Source: Kaistia geumhonensis (GTDB taxonomy: Bacteria; Pseudomonadota; Alphaproteobacteria; Rhizobiales; Kaistiaceae). Taken from it: a stretch of 64,000 nt of DNA. Shown piece after piece: positions 18,117 through 28,656 of this stretch; the first letter of the stretch is position 1, and each line of letters begins with the position of its first letter. The position numbers and the translations under genes were made by a program. The stretch is from NCBI RefSeq assembly GCF_030815145.1, contig NZ_JAUSWJ010000001.1:3426001-3490000 (forward strand), written 5' to 3'. The notes beneath the pieces were generated by a model that was not told where the DNA came from, did no database searches, and worked only from the letters and a program-made list of their open reading frames with translations.

Positions 18117-19271
18117 ATGATGATCAACTACAAGCAGCGCATGCAGCGCTTCCAGGGCCTCATCGCCGGCGCCGCCGATCTCGTGTTCTTCCCCATCGCG
18201 ACCGATCTCGACTATCTGACCGGCATCCACCGCGACGTGCCGAACTATGGCCGCGTGCTGCATCCCGGCGCCTGGCTGGAAGGCGCGTGGCTCTCGGCCG
18301 ACAAGGGGCCGATCCTGACGCTGCCGCGCATGACCGCCGAACTCGGCGGCAAGGGCGGCATCGAGGGCTTCGAGATCCGAGTGCTCGGCGACTGGGACGA
18401 TCCGGCGGTGATGGCGAAGGCGATCATCGAAGAGATGAATCTGCCGGCCGCGCCGCGCGTCGCGGTCAGCGAGAATGCCGAGGCGGAATCGCTGATCGAG
18501 ATCCAGAAGCTGATCCCCGACGCCCGCTTCGTCTCGGCGACCAAGATCCTGCGCCAGCTCCGCGTCATCAAGGATGCCGACGAGATCGCGATCATGCGCG
18601 AGGCGGGGCGCATCACCGAGGCGGCGCTGACCGACGCGATCGCCAGCTTCAAGCTCGGAATGACCGAACTCGATGTCGTCGCCGAGCTCGACTACCAGAT
18701 GAAGCGGCACGGCTCGCTCGGCCCGTCCTTCACGACCTCGCTCTACAATACCGGCACCAACCATCCGATGCTGCTCGGCCAGCCGCTCAAGACCTGGCCG
18801 CGCAAGCTGAACCCGCCGGTCTCCGTGCTGCTCGACTTCGGCGCCGTGCTGGACGGCATGTGCTACGACTATGGCCGCACCGTCTCGTTCGGCGCGCCGA
18901 GCGCCGAGCAGATCAAGGTGCATCGCCTGATCATGGACTCGCAGGCCGCCGGCATCGCGGCGCTGAAGGCGGGGCAGGCGACCTGCGCCGAGGTCGACAA
19001 GGCCGCGCGCGATGTCATCGCCGCTGCCGGCTACGACAAGGCCTTCCGCCACCGGCTCGGCCACGCGATCGGCGCGGACGTGCACGAGCCGCCCTTCCTG
19101 ACGAAGGGCAGCGACACGGTCGTGCAGGAAGGCATGATCTTCACCGTCGAGCCGAGCATCCTGCAGGACGGCAGCTTCTCGGCCCGCGTCGAGGACTGCA
19201 TCGTCGTGCGCCCCGATGGCGGCGAGAAGCTCACCAACGGCTTCCAGGACCTGATCATCGTCGACGCCTGA
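18117..19271 (+). CDS. M24-family metallopeptidase (Xaa-Pro peptidase/creatinase-like)
   Basis: Cytoplasmic pita-bread-fold enzyme of 384 residues. All five dinuclear metal ligands can be placed: Asp in LLDFGAVLDG, Asp in CYDYGRTV, His in GHAIGADVHEPP, Glu in FTVEPSIL and Glu in RVEDCIVV. Family members include prolidases, aminopeptidase P and creatinase, so the specific reaction is open. Location directly behind a peptide importer supports hydrolysis of an imported X-Pro or X-hydroxyproline-type bond (inference). The start ATG at 18117 is followed in frame by a second ATG at 18120; the ribosome-binding region is GAAGAGACGC. Confidence 0.92.
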   Translation: MMINYKQRMQRFQGLIAGAADLVFFPIATDLDYLTGIHRDVPNYGRVLHPGAWLEGAWLSADKGPILTLPRMTAELGGKGGIEGFEIRVLGDWDDPAVMAKAIIEEMNLPAAPRVAVSENAEAESLIEIQKLIPDARFVSATKILRQLRVIKDADEIAIMREAGRITEAALTDAIASFKLGMTELDVVAELDYQMKRHGSLGPSFTTSLYNTGTNHPMLLGQPLKTWPRKLNPPVSVLLDFGAVLDGMCYDYGRTVSFGAPSAEQIKVHRLIMDSQAAGIAALKAGQATCAEVDKAARDVIAAAGYDKAFRHRLGHAIGADVHEPPFLTKGSDTVVQEGMIFTVEPSILQDGSFSARVEDCIVVRPDGGEKLTNGFQDLIIVDA

Positions 19272-19286
19272 GCGGCATTTGCCGCG

Positions 19287-19607
19287 TCAGTGGACGCGTC
19301 CGTGGTCGTTCGCCGGCCGGCGTGCCGCCTCGCGGCGGCGGTGGATGGCGGTGCCGAGCGCGGCGACCCAGGTGCGGGCCGGCACGAAATCCGGCTCGCC
19401 GGTTCCCTTTTCAAGCTCGGCGATCAGCGCCTCGATCTTGGTGCGCATGACCGCGAGGGTCTCGCGGTCGAACTTGTCGATGCCGGGCTCCTGGTCCAGC
19501 GCCTTGCCGATCCCGTCGAGGGCCGCCCGCCAAGCGGCCGGATCGGCGAAGGTGACGTCCTGGTGCAGCGCGTGATGAAGCGCGCCGAGCTGCTCGATCA
19601 GATCCAA
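19287..19607 (-). CDS. Uncharacterised small soluble protein
   Basis: Short protein of 106 residues, mostly helical in character (LGALHHALHQ, ETLAVMRTKIEALIAELEKG), with no membrane segment, signal peptide or metal motif. It is not recognised as a named family. It is transcribed toward the M24 gene and lies 38 bp downstream of the kinase-like gene on the same strand, so it may be the last gene of the kinase-glucoamylase transcript. The coding call rests on consistent codon usage, a plausible start (ATG at 19607) and a snug fit between neighbours. Confidence 0.6.
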   Translation of the reverse strand: MDLIEQLGALHHALHQDVTFADPAAWRAALDGIGKALDQEPGIDKFDRETLAVMRTKIEALIAELEKGTGEPDFVPARTWVAALGTAIHRRREAARRPANDHGRVH

Positions 19608-19645
19608 AGGTCCTGTCCTTCCGCGTTGCGACCGGTGACGCTGCG

Positions 19646-20344
19646 TCAGCGCTTCTTCCAGAGGCCGGCGCCGCCCTCGAGCCCCGCCTCGTTGGAGGCG
19701 ATGGTCACGTTCTTCGGCAGCTCGAATTCGATATGCTTGGCGTTGCCACCGCCGATATGCAGCATGTCGTAGTGGAGCAGCGTGTAGATGAGGCCGATCG
19801 CCTTTTCCACCCGGTGGTTCCAGTGCTTCTTGCCCTCGGCCTCGTAGGCGGCGTTGCCGAGATATTCGTCATAGGTCTTGTCGTCGTGGATCGGGTGATG
19901 CGCCAGTTCCATGTGCGGCATCAGATCGCCGTCGCGGAACAGCGCCGTGCCGGCGCCGGTGCCGAGCGTCAGCACGAATTCCAGCCCCTTGCCGCCGATC
20001 ACCGCCATGCCCTGCATCTCGGCGTCGTTGATGATGCGCGCCGGATGGCCGCCAAGCGCCTTCGACAGTGCCTCGCCGAGCTGGAAGCCGCTCCAGTCCT
20101 CCGTTCCGAGATTGGGAGCGGTCAGGATGACGCCGTTGCGCACCACGCCGGGAAAGCCGACCGAGATGCGGTCGAAGGCCGGGAAGGGCTTCACCAGCTC
20201 CGTGATCGCTTCGAGAAACACCTTGGGCGGGCAGGGATGCGGGGTCGGAACGCGGGCGCGATCGGTCAGCATGTCGCCCTTGTCGTCGATGACGGCGGCC
20301 TTGAGGCCGGTTCCGCCGACATCGATCGCGAGAATGCCGGGCAT
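19646..20344 (-). CDS. ppgK: ROK-family kinase, polyphosphate-glucokinase-like
   Basis: Sugar kinase of 232 residues. The phosphate-binding motif is AIDVGGTGLKAAVIDD at the N-terminus, followed by GFPGVV and the adenosine/phosphate loop LTLGTGAGTALFRDG. The usual ROK zinc motif is absent; instead ELAHHPIHDDKTYDEYLG matches the HHP...YxG pattern of polyphosphate/ATP-dependent glucokinases. It would convert glucose to glucose-6-phosphate. The ATG at 20344 has GAGGAG upstream. It lies directly downstream of the glucoamylase gene and close to zwf, so glucose release, phosphorylation and oxidation are neighbours. The choice of polyphosphate over ATP as donor is inference. Confidence 0.75.
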   Translation of the reverse strand: MPGILAIDVGGTGLKAAVIDDKGDMLTDRARVPTPHPCPPKVFLEAITELVKPFPAFDRISVGFPGVVRNGVILTAPNLGTEDWSGFQLGEALSKALGGHPARIINDAEMQGMAVIGGKGLEFVLTLGTGAGTALFRDGDLMPHMELAHHPIHDDKTYDEYLGNAAYEAEGKKHWNHRVEKAIGLIYTLLHYDMLHIGGGNAKHIEFELPKNVTIASNEAGLEGGAGLWKKR

Positions 20345-20387
20345 GGATGTCTCCTCGTTGCTTTTCAGTCTCGTCGTGCCGAAACGG

Positions 20388-22832
20388 TCAGCGGCCGGAA
20401 TGTCCGCCGTCGTGGCGGGCCTTCTCCACGGTGACTTCGAAGTCGGTTCCTTCCCAGCGCTCGCCTTCAGGCCAGTAGAAGGTGAAGCGGATTGCGCGCC
20501 CGGCCCGGATGCGGCTGGTGTCGATATCGAGGAAATGGATGCCGAAGCTGTTCTCGGCGGTCGGCGTGTCCTCGACGGTCTTCCAGTCGTCCTTCGTCCA
20601 GTGCACGAGCGCCGGCGCCTCGAGTTCGATGCGCAGCGCGCGGCCATGCGCGACGGTGCGGATCTTCTCCGAGAAGCGCCAGATGCGCACCGCGGCGCGG
20701 ACCTTGTCCTTCTGGTAGCGCTGCACCGTCTGCGGCGGCATGTCGAACACGGCGCCGTCGCGCAGCGAGCGCAGCAGCTTGATGTGTTCGGAATGCGCCC
20801 AGACCAGCGGCATGGCGCTGCCCGAAGCGTGGCCGTGATAGAGCTCGCGCTCCGGGATGTCGGCCTGGTCCCAGACCTGCTCCGGCAGCATGCCGCCCGG
20901 GCTCGCCGAGGCCTCGAGCGTGTCGAGAAGCTGCTCGGCGATGTCGAGGCGGCCGGCGGCGATCTCGTAATGCGCACGCTCGCCGGTCAGGAGCGGCCAG
21001 GGCCGGCCGATGCCGGTGCCGTCGAAGGGCCTGCCGTCCTCATGCTCGCCATAGCCGTCGCCATTGTAGCGGTACCAGATGGGTCCCTGCGGCAACTCGA
21101 TGCGGAGCGTGGCGTCGATCGCCTTCACCGTATCGACGATGCGCGGATCATCGGCCGCCCGGAGGCCGAAGCGCACCAGCGCCAGCGCGTCGGGGCTGAG
21201 CAGCATCGAGGCCTGCTGGTTGGTTTCCGAAGGCGGACGGTTCTTGATCGGCACGAAGCCGTCGAGCGGGGAGGCCGCGTCCGCCTGGTCGGGGGCGGCG
21301 ATGCGGACGTAATAGCCGTCGATGCCGAGCTTGCGGCTGAGCTCGGTGTCACGGGCATAGGTCCAGTATTCGATGTCCTCGTTCCAGCTGTCGGCCGTCT
21401 CGCGCAGATAGCGGGCGCTGTCGTGATGGCCGACGAGATCGAAGATGTCGGCCGCGGCGAGGAGGCCGGCCACCTCGACCGCGAGCGTGAAGGGCGAATA
21501 GCCCGCATCTTCCTCCCAGCGGTCCTGCCCGGTGACCGGGCCGTTGCGGACGAGGAAGCGCGCCGCCTTCTCGATCATCGGCAGGAAGCGGTGTGCCTCG
21601 GTGGCGTCGATATGGCCGTGGCGGCGCAGCATGTCGGCGAGGATGATCGGGAAGGCGCATTCGTCCATCTGGACGCCGCCCCAATAGGGCCAGCCGTCGA
21701 GCCAGATATTCTGCGACCAGTGACCGTCCGCCTCCTGCACCGAGGCGAGATAGGAGAGCACGGCCTTGGCCTGCTGCGTCGCCCCGGCCGCGAGGAAGCC
21801 GCCCGCCGTCTCGACGAGATCGCGCGGCCAGACGAGGTGATAGCCGCCGAGATCCTCGTCGCCCTTGTTGAAGCCCCACGGGATGGAAAGGCTGGCGATC
21901 GCGGCGCCGGGGAAGGAATCGGGCTGGTGCGTCGCCAGCACCGCGGTGCTGATTCGGTAGCTGTTGAGGTTCGAGGCGCCGGCCGGACGGTCGAGCGGCT
22001 CCAGATCCTTCTGGAAGGCGCGCCAGCCGGCGGCATAGCCACGGCGCGCCGTCTCGAAGCCGGTCTGCAGGCTCGATTTCGCCTTGTAGGCCGCCTCCTG
22101 CCAGCGCGAGCCGAAGCCCACCGCGACGAGGGCATGGCCGTCATGGCCGGCGAAGTCGATCTCGGCGCACATCGCGACATTGCCGGCCTCGGCCATGCGA
22201 TAGCCTTCCTCGAGGTGGCCATTCGCCGAGAGCTGCTGCCAGCCGTCCGAGGTGCCGACATAGCCGACCGAACGGGAGACCAGCGGCACCGAGCAGGCGA
22301 GGGCGAGCGCGCCGGCCTTGCCGCCGGTCGCGAACAGCATCGGCATGCCCTTGTAGTCGTCGACCCAGGCGGTGTTGTCGGCGCCGGAATTGATGAGATG
22401 CGGCGAGAGGAGGCCGAACACGCGGTAATCCGCAAGTTCGCCCTGCAGCGCCTCGAAGGTGATTCGCTGCAGCAGCGTCTCGCGCTTCGGATCGGTGAGG
22501 ATTTCCTTCTCGATCCGCCAGCGGCCGTCGCGGGCCGTGTTGGTCACTCGGAACGCGGGGACGCCTTCCTCGATCATCGCGATCGAGTGGTCGCAATCGC
22601 GCTTCTCCTCGACGAAATAGCCGTCGGCGCCCGTGACGATGAAGCCGAAATCGCGCGTGCAGGCGGCGTCGACGCGCGGCCAGTAAATCTCGTTGAGGAT
22701 GCCATGGCTGAGCGTGAACCAGATGCGGCTGGCGGCGGTTCCCGCGGTGCCGACGCCGGTCTTGGCGCTCGACGTCCAGCGCGGCGGCAGGCCGGGCTTG
22801 CCAGGCGGTGTCTTCTCCCCGGTCGTATCCAT
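20388..22832 (-). CDS. Glycoside hydrolase family 15 protein (glucoamylase-like)
   Basis: Large protein of 814 residues. An N-terminal beta-rich domain (WTSSAKTGVGTA, NEIYWPRVD) is followed by the (alpha/alpha)6 catalytic domain with WPRDLVETAGG, a MDECAFPI segment and RPWPLLTGERAHYEI carrying the likely catalytic Glu. It is expected to release glucose from the non-reducing ends of alpha-glucans or dextrin. No signal peptide is evident at the N-terminus (MDTTGEKTPPGKPG), suggesting a cytoplasmic role on internal glucans, although no glycogen-synthesis genes are visible here. The ATG at 22832 has GGAGAAGCGAG upstream. The gene is followed by the glucokinase-like gene and divergent from zwf. 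Confidence 0.92.
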   Translation of the reverse strand: MDTTGEKTPPGKPGLPPRWTSSAKTGVGTAGTAASRIWFTLSHGILNEIYWPRVDAACTRDFGFIVTGADGYFVEEKRDCDHSIAMIEEGVPAFRVTNTARDGRWRIEKEILTDPKRETLLQRITFEALQGELADYRVFGLLSPHLINSGADNTAWVDDYKGMPMLFATGGKAGALALACSVPLVSRSVGYVGTSDGWQQLSANGHLEEGYRMAEAGNVAMCAEIDFAGHDGHALVAVGFGSRWQEAAYKAKSSLQTGFETARRGYAAGWRAFQKDLEPLDRPAGASNLNSYRISTAVLATHQPDSFPGAAIASLSIPWGFNKGDEDLGGYHLVWPRDLVETAGGFLAAGATQQAKAVLSYLASVQEADGHWSQNIWLDGWPYWGGVQMDECAFPIILADMLRRHGHIDATEAHRFLPMIEKAARFLVRNGPVTGQDRWEEDAGYSPFTLAVEVAGLLAAADIFDLVGHHDSARYLRETADSWNEDIEYWTYARDTELSRKLGIDGYYVRIAAPDQADAASPLDGFVPIKNRPPSETNQQASMLLSPDALALVRFGLRAADDPRIVDTVKAIDATLRIELPQGPIWYRYNGDGYGEHEDGRPFDGTGIGRPWPLLTGERAHYEIAAGRLDIAEQLLDTLEASASPGGMLPEQVWDQADIPERELYHGHASGSAMPLVWAHSEHIKLLRSLRDGAVFDMPPQTVQRYQKDKVRAAVRIWRFSEKIRTVAHGRALRIELEAPALVHWTKDDWKTVEDTPTAENSFGIHFLDIDTSRIRAGRAIRFTFYWPEGERWEGTDFEVTVEKARHDGGHSGR

Positions 22833-23027
22833 TCTCGCTTCTCCGTCGCTTTGGACTTGCAGCTTAGGCAGCAATCCGTCGTAAATCCATGCGGTCGCAC
22901 GGTTTATGGGTATCGTTCGGAGCGCCGTTCGGGCGTGACCGTCGGCCGGGCTTAACGCCGCCTTAGCGCGGCCGGCCGCAAGCAAGGGTTCAGCGTCGAT
23001 GAACGCATCAGGAGAAGGGGACGTCCG

Positions 23028-24568
<1,541 letters not shown>

Positions 24569-24572
<4 letters not shown>

Positions 24573-25399
24573 ACGCGCGCGCTCTCCCCAAGCGGATCAG
24601 GCTCTTCGTCTCCGACGTCGACGGCACCATCGTGACGCCGAGCCCCGACAAGCGGGTCACCGAGGCGACCATCGCAGCGGTCGACCGGCTGCGGGCCGCC
24701 GGCGGCTTCTTCTCGATCGTCTCCAGCCGGCCGCCGCGCGGCATGCTGCATGTCGCGGAGCCGCTGAAGCTCGACCTCTTCGCCGGCTTCAACGGTTCGT
24801 CGATCGTGCGCGGCGACCTTTCGCCGGTCGAGCGGCATTTCGTGCCGGAGGCGGCGGCGCGGATCGCGGCAGCCGAGATCGCGGCGACGGGCGCCGATGT
24901 CTGGATCTTCTCGGGCAACGACTGGTACGTCACCGACCGGGACGGCCCTTACGTCGCACATGAGGAGCACACGGTCAGCTTCGATCCTGTCGTCGTTCCG
25001 AGCTTCGAGGGGCATTTTGGCGAGATCGGCAAGCTGGTCGGCTCGTCGAAGGATTTCGACCGTCTCGCCGAGACCGAGGGCAAGCTGCAGGCGCTTCTCG
25101 GCGACACGGCCGCGGCGCGGCGCTCGCAGAACTACTATCTCGACGTGACGCATCCGACCGCCGACAAGGGCCATGCCGTCACCGCGCTGGCGCGGCATTT
25201 CGGCGTTCCGCTCGAGGAGGTCGCGGTGATCGGCGACATGTCGAACGACCTGCCGATGTTCGCGGTCGCCGGCCTCGCCATCGCGATGGGCAACGCCCAT
25301 GACGACATCAAGGCGCAGGCCGACCTCGTCACGCGTTCGAATGCCGAGGACGGCGTAGCCCATGCGATCGAGACGATGATCCTGCCGCTGATGGGCTGA
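24569..25399 (+). CDS. Cof-type HAD-superfamily sugar phosphatase-like protein
   Basis: HAD-fold hydrolase of 276 residues. Motif I is FVSDVDGTIV with the nucleophile Asp near residue 14. Motif II Ser/Thr lies in FSIVSSRPP, the motif III Lys follows in DKGHAVTAL, and motif IV is VIGDMSNDLPMF. The type IIB cap begins with FNGSSIVRGD. Such enzymes dephosphorylate sugar phosphates or related metabolites. The ATG at 24569 lies inside the stop of zwf. The promiscuity of Cof proteins means the substrate cannot be named. Confidence 0.88.
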
Positions 25400-25482
25400 G
25401 CAGCCTTCCTCCCCCGCGCGAAGCGACGGAACCACCGCCCGGCCGGTGGGTTAGGCGGCATCACGCAGGGGAGGATTTGCTG

Positions 25483-26508
25483 ATGCGCATCGCTCAGGTC
25501 GCGCCTCTGGTCGAAGCCGTGCCGCCGCGGCTCTATGGCGGCACGGAGCGGGTCGTCTCCTGGCTGACCGAGGCGCTCGTCGCCGATGGCCACGATGTGA
25601 CGCTCTTCGCGACGGGCGATTCCCGAACGGCGGCCGAACTTATCGCCGTCCGGCCCACGGCCGACCGCATCGCCGGCGCGAGCCCCGAGGCGGTGGCGGC
25701 GCTGTTCGAGGCGGTCATGAGCCGGATCGACAGCTTCGACATCGTGCATTTCCACACCGAGACCGCGCATTTCGTCCCCTTCCGCGGCTTCGAGGAGAAA
25801 TGCGTGACGACGCTGCATCTGAGGCTCGACTCGGAGGCGGCGCATGACGCGATCGCGACCAACCCCGGCATGCCGCTGGTCGCGATCTCGCAGAACCAGC
25901 GCAGTTTCCTTCCCGAGGCGCGCTTCGTCGCCACCGTGCCGCACGGCATGCCGGCCGATCTCGTGGCGATGGGCGACGGCGGCGAGGGGCACCTGCTCTT
26001 CGTCGGCCGCATTTCCCCGGACAAGCGGCCCGACCGCGCGATCGAGGTCGCCTCGCGCGCCGGAATCCCGCTCAAGATCGCGGCCAAGATCGACGCTGCC
26101 GACGAACGCTATTTCGCGGAAGAGGTGGCGCATCTCTTCGACAATCCCGTCGTCGACTATCTCGGCGAGGTCGACGATGCCGGCAAGGCGGCGCTTCTGG
26201 CCGGTGCGCGGGCGCTGCTCTTCCCCATCGACTGGCCGGAGCCGTTCGGCCTCGTGATGATCGAGGCGATGGCTGCCGGGACGCCGGTCGTCGCCTGGCG
26301 CAACGGCGCGGTGCCGGAAGTGATCGAGGACGGCATCAGCGGCCGGATCGTCGAGAGCATCGACGCGGCCGTCGCGGCGGTCGAGACGATCGACCGCATT
26401 CCGCGCGCCGGCGTTCGCGCCGCCTTCGAGCGACGCTTCACCGATCGCCGCATGGCGGCGGACTATGTCGACGTCTATCGCGCGCTCCTCGGCGGCGCCG
26501 CCTCATAG
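25483..26508 (+). CDS. Glycosyltransferase family 4 protein
   Basis: GT-B fold retaining glycosyltransferase of 341 residues. The N-terminal acceptor domain contains PPRLYGGTERVVSWLTEAL. The C-terminal nucleotide-sugar domain begins LLFVGRISPDKRPD and includes the EX7E-like region WPEPFGLVMIEAMAAGTPV. ATG at 25483 was chosen over in-frame TTG/CTG codons just before it because GGGAGG sits 8 bp upstream. It probably makes a small glycoside, oligosaccharide or cell-envelope sugar chain. Its last six bases overlap the convergent receiver-protein gene. Confidence 0.9.
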   Translation: MRIAQVAPLVEAVPPRLYGGTERVVSWLTEALVADGHDVTLFATGDSRTAAELIAVRPTADRIAGASPEAVAALFEAVMSRIDSFDIVHFHTETAHFVPFRGFEEKCVTTLHLRLDSEAAHDAIATNPGMPLVAISQNQRSFLPEARFVATVPHGMPADLVAMGDGGEGHLLFVGRISPDKRPDRAIEVASRAGIPLKIAAKIDAADERYFAEEVAHLFDNPVVDYLGEVDDAGKAALLAGARALLFPIDWPEPFGLVMIEAMAAGTPVVAWRNGAVPEVIEDGISGRIVESIDAAVAAVETIDRIPRAGVRAAFERRFTDRRMAADYVDVYRALLGGAAS

Positions 26509-26880
26509 CGGCTTGCGATTGAGCCAGGAGAAGGCCTCGGCGAGCGCCGCGGGATCGACCGGCTTGGAACAATGGCCGATCGTCGCGTAGTGCTCCGGAA
26601 TCTCGGACGCGTCGAAGCCGGTCGCGAAAACGAAGGGCACGCCGTCGGCGCGCAGCCGGTCGGCGACGGGGAAGGCCAGCTCGCCATTCAGGTTGATGTC
26701 GACCACGGCGGCGTCGGGCCGGGTCTCGCCGATCAGCCCGAGCGCCTGTCGCACCGAGAAGGCCGGGCCGATGACGGTGGCGGCGGCGCGGACGAAACTG
26801 TCCGACATCGCCTCGGCGATGATCACGTCGTCCTCGACAATCAGGATCTTGAGCCCGGAGAGAAGCGGCGCGTCGGTCAT
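26503..26880 (-). CDS. Stand-alone response-regulator receiver protein
   Basis: Single REC domain of 125 residues without an output domain. The acidic pocket is IVEDD near the N-terminus, the phospho-acceptor Asp lies in AAVVDINLNGE, the Thr in FVFATGFDA and the Lys in HCSKPVD. The FATGF and KP pattern resembles the single-domain or HWE/CheY-like regulators common in alphaproteobacteria, where they modulate kinases rather than bind DNA. No histidine kinase is adjacent. The ATG at 26880 begins MTDAPLLSG. Confidence 0.9.
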   Translation of the reverse strand: MTDAPLLSGLKILIVEDDVIIAEAMSDSFVRAAATVIGPAFSVRQALGLIGETRPDAAVVDINLNGELAFPVADRLRADGVPFVFATGFDASEIPEHYATIGHCSKPVDPAALAEAFSWLNRKPL

Positions 26881-27233
26881 GCGGGGCGTCCCGCCGTTGC
26901 GCGGGTGGCTGCGGGGGCTGTGAGGGACATCCGCGTCAGCCCCGGCCAGAAGGCAAGGCGGAGCGGCGCAATGCCGCCAAGGTCGAGCGGTCATGCATGT
27001 TGGTCGTCCTCCCGCACTTCGTTGCGACGCCGGCGGGTCGAGCCACCGGACCGATACAGAATCGCGAGCCTGCCCGCTCGTTCCACGCCGCCGACAATTC
27101 CCGCGCAACTCTGGCAGGAGCGAGGCGTTGGCTCGGCACAGCCGATCGTGCCGGAGCCGACAGGAAAGCGATGCGCGATCCCGGCGGCGCGGCTCGCGGC
27201 CGCATGAGCGGCCCCATCGAAAAGGAGACCAAG
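26881..27233. other. Intergenic region between receiver gene and small ORF
   Basis: This 353-bp divergent spacer shows frames on both strands but no protein I can support. No tRNA, hairpin terminator or recognised promoter such as a GGAAC-CGTT extracytoplasmic-sigma pair was found by eye. Confidence 0.4.
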
Positions 27234-27500
27234 ATGACAACCGACGATCTCGGGCAGCAAGGCCCGTTCCAGACGATCGACACCGCGCCGAAGGACGGAC
27301 GCCTGATCATAGGGCGGGAGGGCAATGGCGAAAGCCATCTCATGCGCTGGCGGACCAAGGACGACATGCTGAAGGAAGACGGCCCAGAGGATCAGGGCGA
27401 GCACGCCTACTGGGCGCGCTGGCGCACCGATACCGGGCTCCACCCGGTCGAATGGGCGCCGACCAGCCTCACCAAGGAAGAGACGCTCGACCGCGCCTAG
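27234..27500 (+). CDS. Small uncharacterised protein
   Basis: Protein of 88 residues starting MTTDDLGQQGPFQTIDTAPKD with a clear ribosome-binding site AAAGGAG seven bases before the ATG at 27234. The phrase FQTIDTAPKDGRLIIG and the tryptophan-rich stretch HAYWARWRTDTGLHPVEWAP resemble the short DUF551-like or phage-type proteins with an IxxAPKDG motif, but I would not name a function. There is no signal peptide or membrane helix. It converges with the topoisomerase gene, overlapping by 4 bp. Confidence 0.7.
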   Translation: MTTDDLGQQGPFQTIDTAPKDGRLIIGREGNGESHLMRWRTKDDMLKEDGPEDQGEHAYWARWRTDTGLHPVEWAPTSLTKEETLDRA

Positions 27501-28525
27501 CCCGGCGCGGTGCGCGTGGCGCGGAGCAGCCGGGCGAGCGCGTTCTCGCCCCGGCTGCGGACGCGCCCCGAACGGGCCCGGCGCAGGATGGCCGGCAGCA
27601 CCCCGTCCTCGAAGGCCTGTACCACCAGGGCGTGGACATAGCTCTTTCGTGCGACCGTCGGCGTGTTGGCGAGGTCGGCCGAGACATTCTTCATGACCTC
27701 GGCAATCTGCCGCCGGCGCGACCGCTCGGACGGCCCCGGCTCGACCTGGGCGAGGTGCTCGGCCGCAGTCGCGCTCGCTGCCAGCATGCGGAAGTCCTTC
27801 GCGGAGATGTCCCGCCCCGAGATGCGCTTCAGATAGGCGTTGACGTCGGCGGCCCTGACGGGATGTGCGGCTCCGGTCTCGTCGACATATTGCAGCAGCC
27901 GGGAGCCGCGAATGGTGGCGATGCGGCGGATCGCCCGCACGAGGGCCCGGTCCTCGACCGTGCAACTGATCTGCGCGCCGCCCTTGCCGCGGAAGTTGAG
28001 CGCGAGACCGCGGCCGTTGAGCTTCACCTGCCGCTTCAGAAGCGTCGCGGCGCCGCGCGCCCCGCTCGACTGGAGATAGAGCTCGCAGCCGACGCGGATA
28101 TGGGTCGCGTCGATGAGCGCGACCGCGCAGGCGACCGCCTTGCGGCGGCGCAGCGTCGCCAGCGCGATATCCCTGCGCACGGCGGCGCGGATGCGGGGCA
28201 GCGCCTCGATCAGCGTCTCCAGCCGCTCGGCCTTGTGCGCCTCGCGCTCGAGATCCCAGTCCGGATGATAGCGGTATTGCAGCCGTCCGGCCGCGTCGCG
28301 GCCGATGGCCTGGAGATGCGCGCTCGCCGAGGCGGCGATGCGCACCTCCTCATAGGCGGGCGGGATGGCGAGGCCGCGGATCCGCGCCAGCACGGCGACG
28401 TCGTCGATGCGCTTCCCGTCGGGCCCGAGATAGGAGAATCCCCTGCCGCGCCTCACGCGCCGGACGACGAGGCCCGCCGCCTCGACCCGCTCCAGCGCCT
28501 GCCGCTCCGTCACCGTTTCGCTCAT
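27497..28525 (-). CDS. DNA topoisomerase IB (bacterial, poxvirus-like)
   Basis: Type IB topoisomerase of 342 residues, relaxing supercoils through a 3'-phosphotyrosyl intermediate. The N-terminal domain has GFSYLGPDGKRI. The catalytic domain contains RYHPDWDLEREAHKAERL, IRVGCELYLQSSGARGAATL, ISAKDFRMLAAS and the nucleophile Tyr within VARKSYVHALV. Length and motif order match the bacterial TopIB group common in rhizobia and pseudomonads. The ATG at 28525 has GGGAGGTC upstream. It ends by overlapping the small ORF on the opposite strand. Confidence 0.93.
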   Translation of the reverse strand: MSETVTERQALERVEAAGLVVRRVRRGRGFSYLGPDGKRIDDVAVLARIRGLAIPPAYEEVRIAASASAHLQAIGRDAAGRLQYRYHPDWDLEREAHKAERLETLIEALPRIRAAVRRDIALATLRRRKAVACAVALIDATHIRVGCELYLQSSGARGAATLLKRQVKLNGRGLALNFRGKGGAQISCTVEDRALVRAIRRIATIRGSRLLQYVDETGAAHPVRAADVNAYLKRISGRDISAKDFRMLAASATAAEHLAQVEPGPSERSRRRQIAEVMKNVSADLANTPTVARKSYVHALVVQAFEDGVLPAILRRARSGRVRSRGENALARLLRATRTAPG

Positions 28526-28656
28526 GATCGACCTCCCGCCACCGGCTCGGCGGCGCGGGAAATCAATCCGGCGCGAGCGCCGCGGTTCCGGTCAGGGCAT
28601 GGCGATCACTCCCGGCCCGCGGACGGTGGCGGCGGCCGAGGCCGCCGTCGCCTCGC

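Noticed and set aside
25418-25450. Hairpin CCACCG/CGGTGG after the HAD phosphatase gene as terminator
   Set aside because: Short stem with no T-run following, and the next gene is on the same strand; too weak to call.
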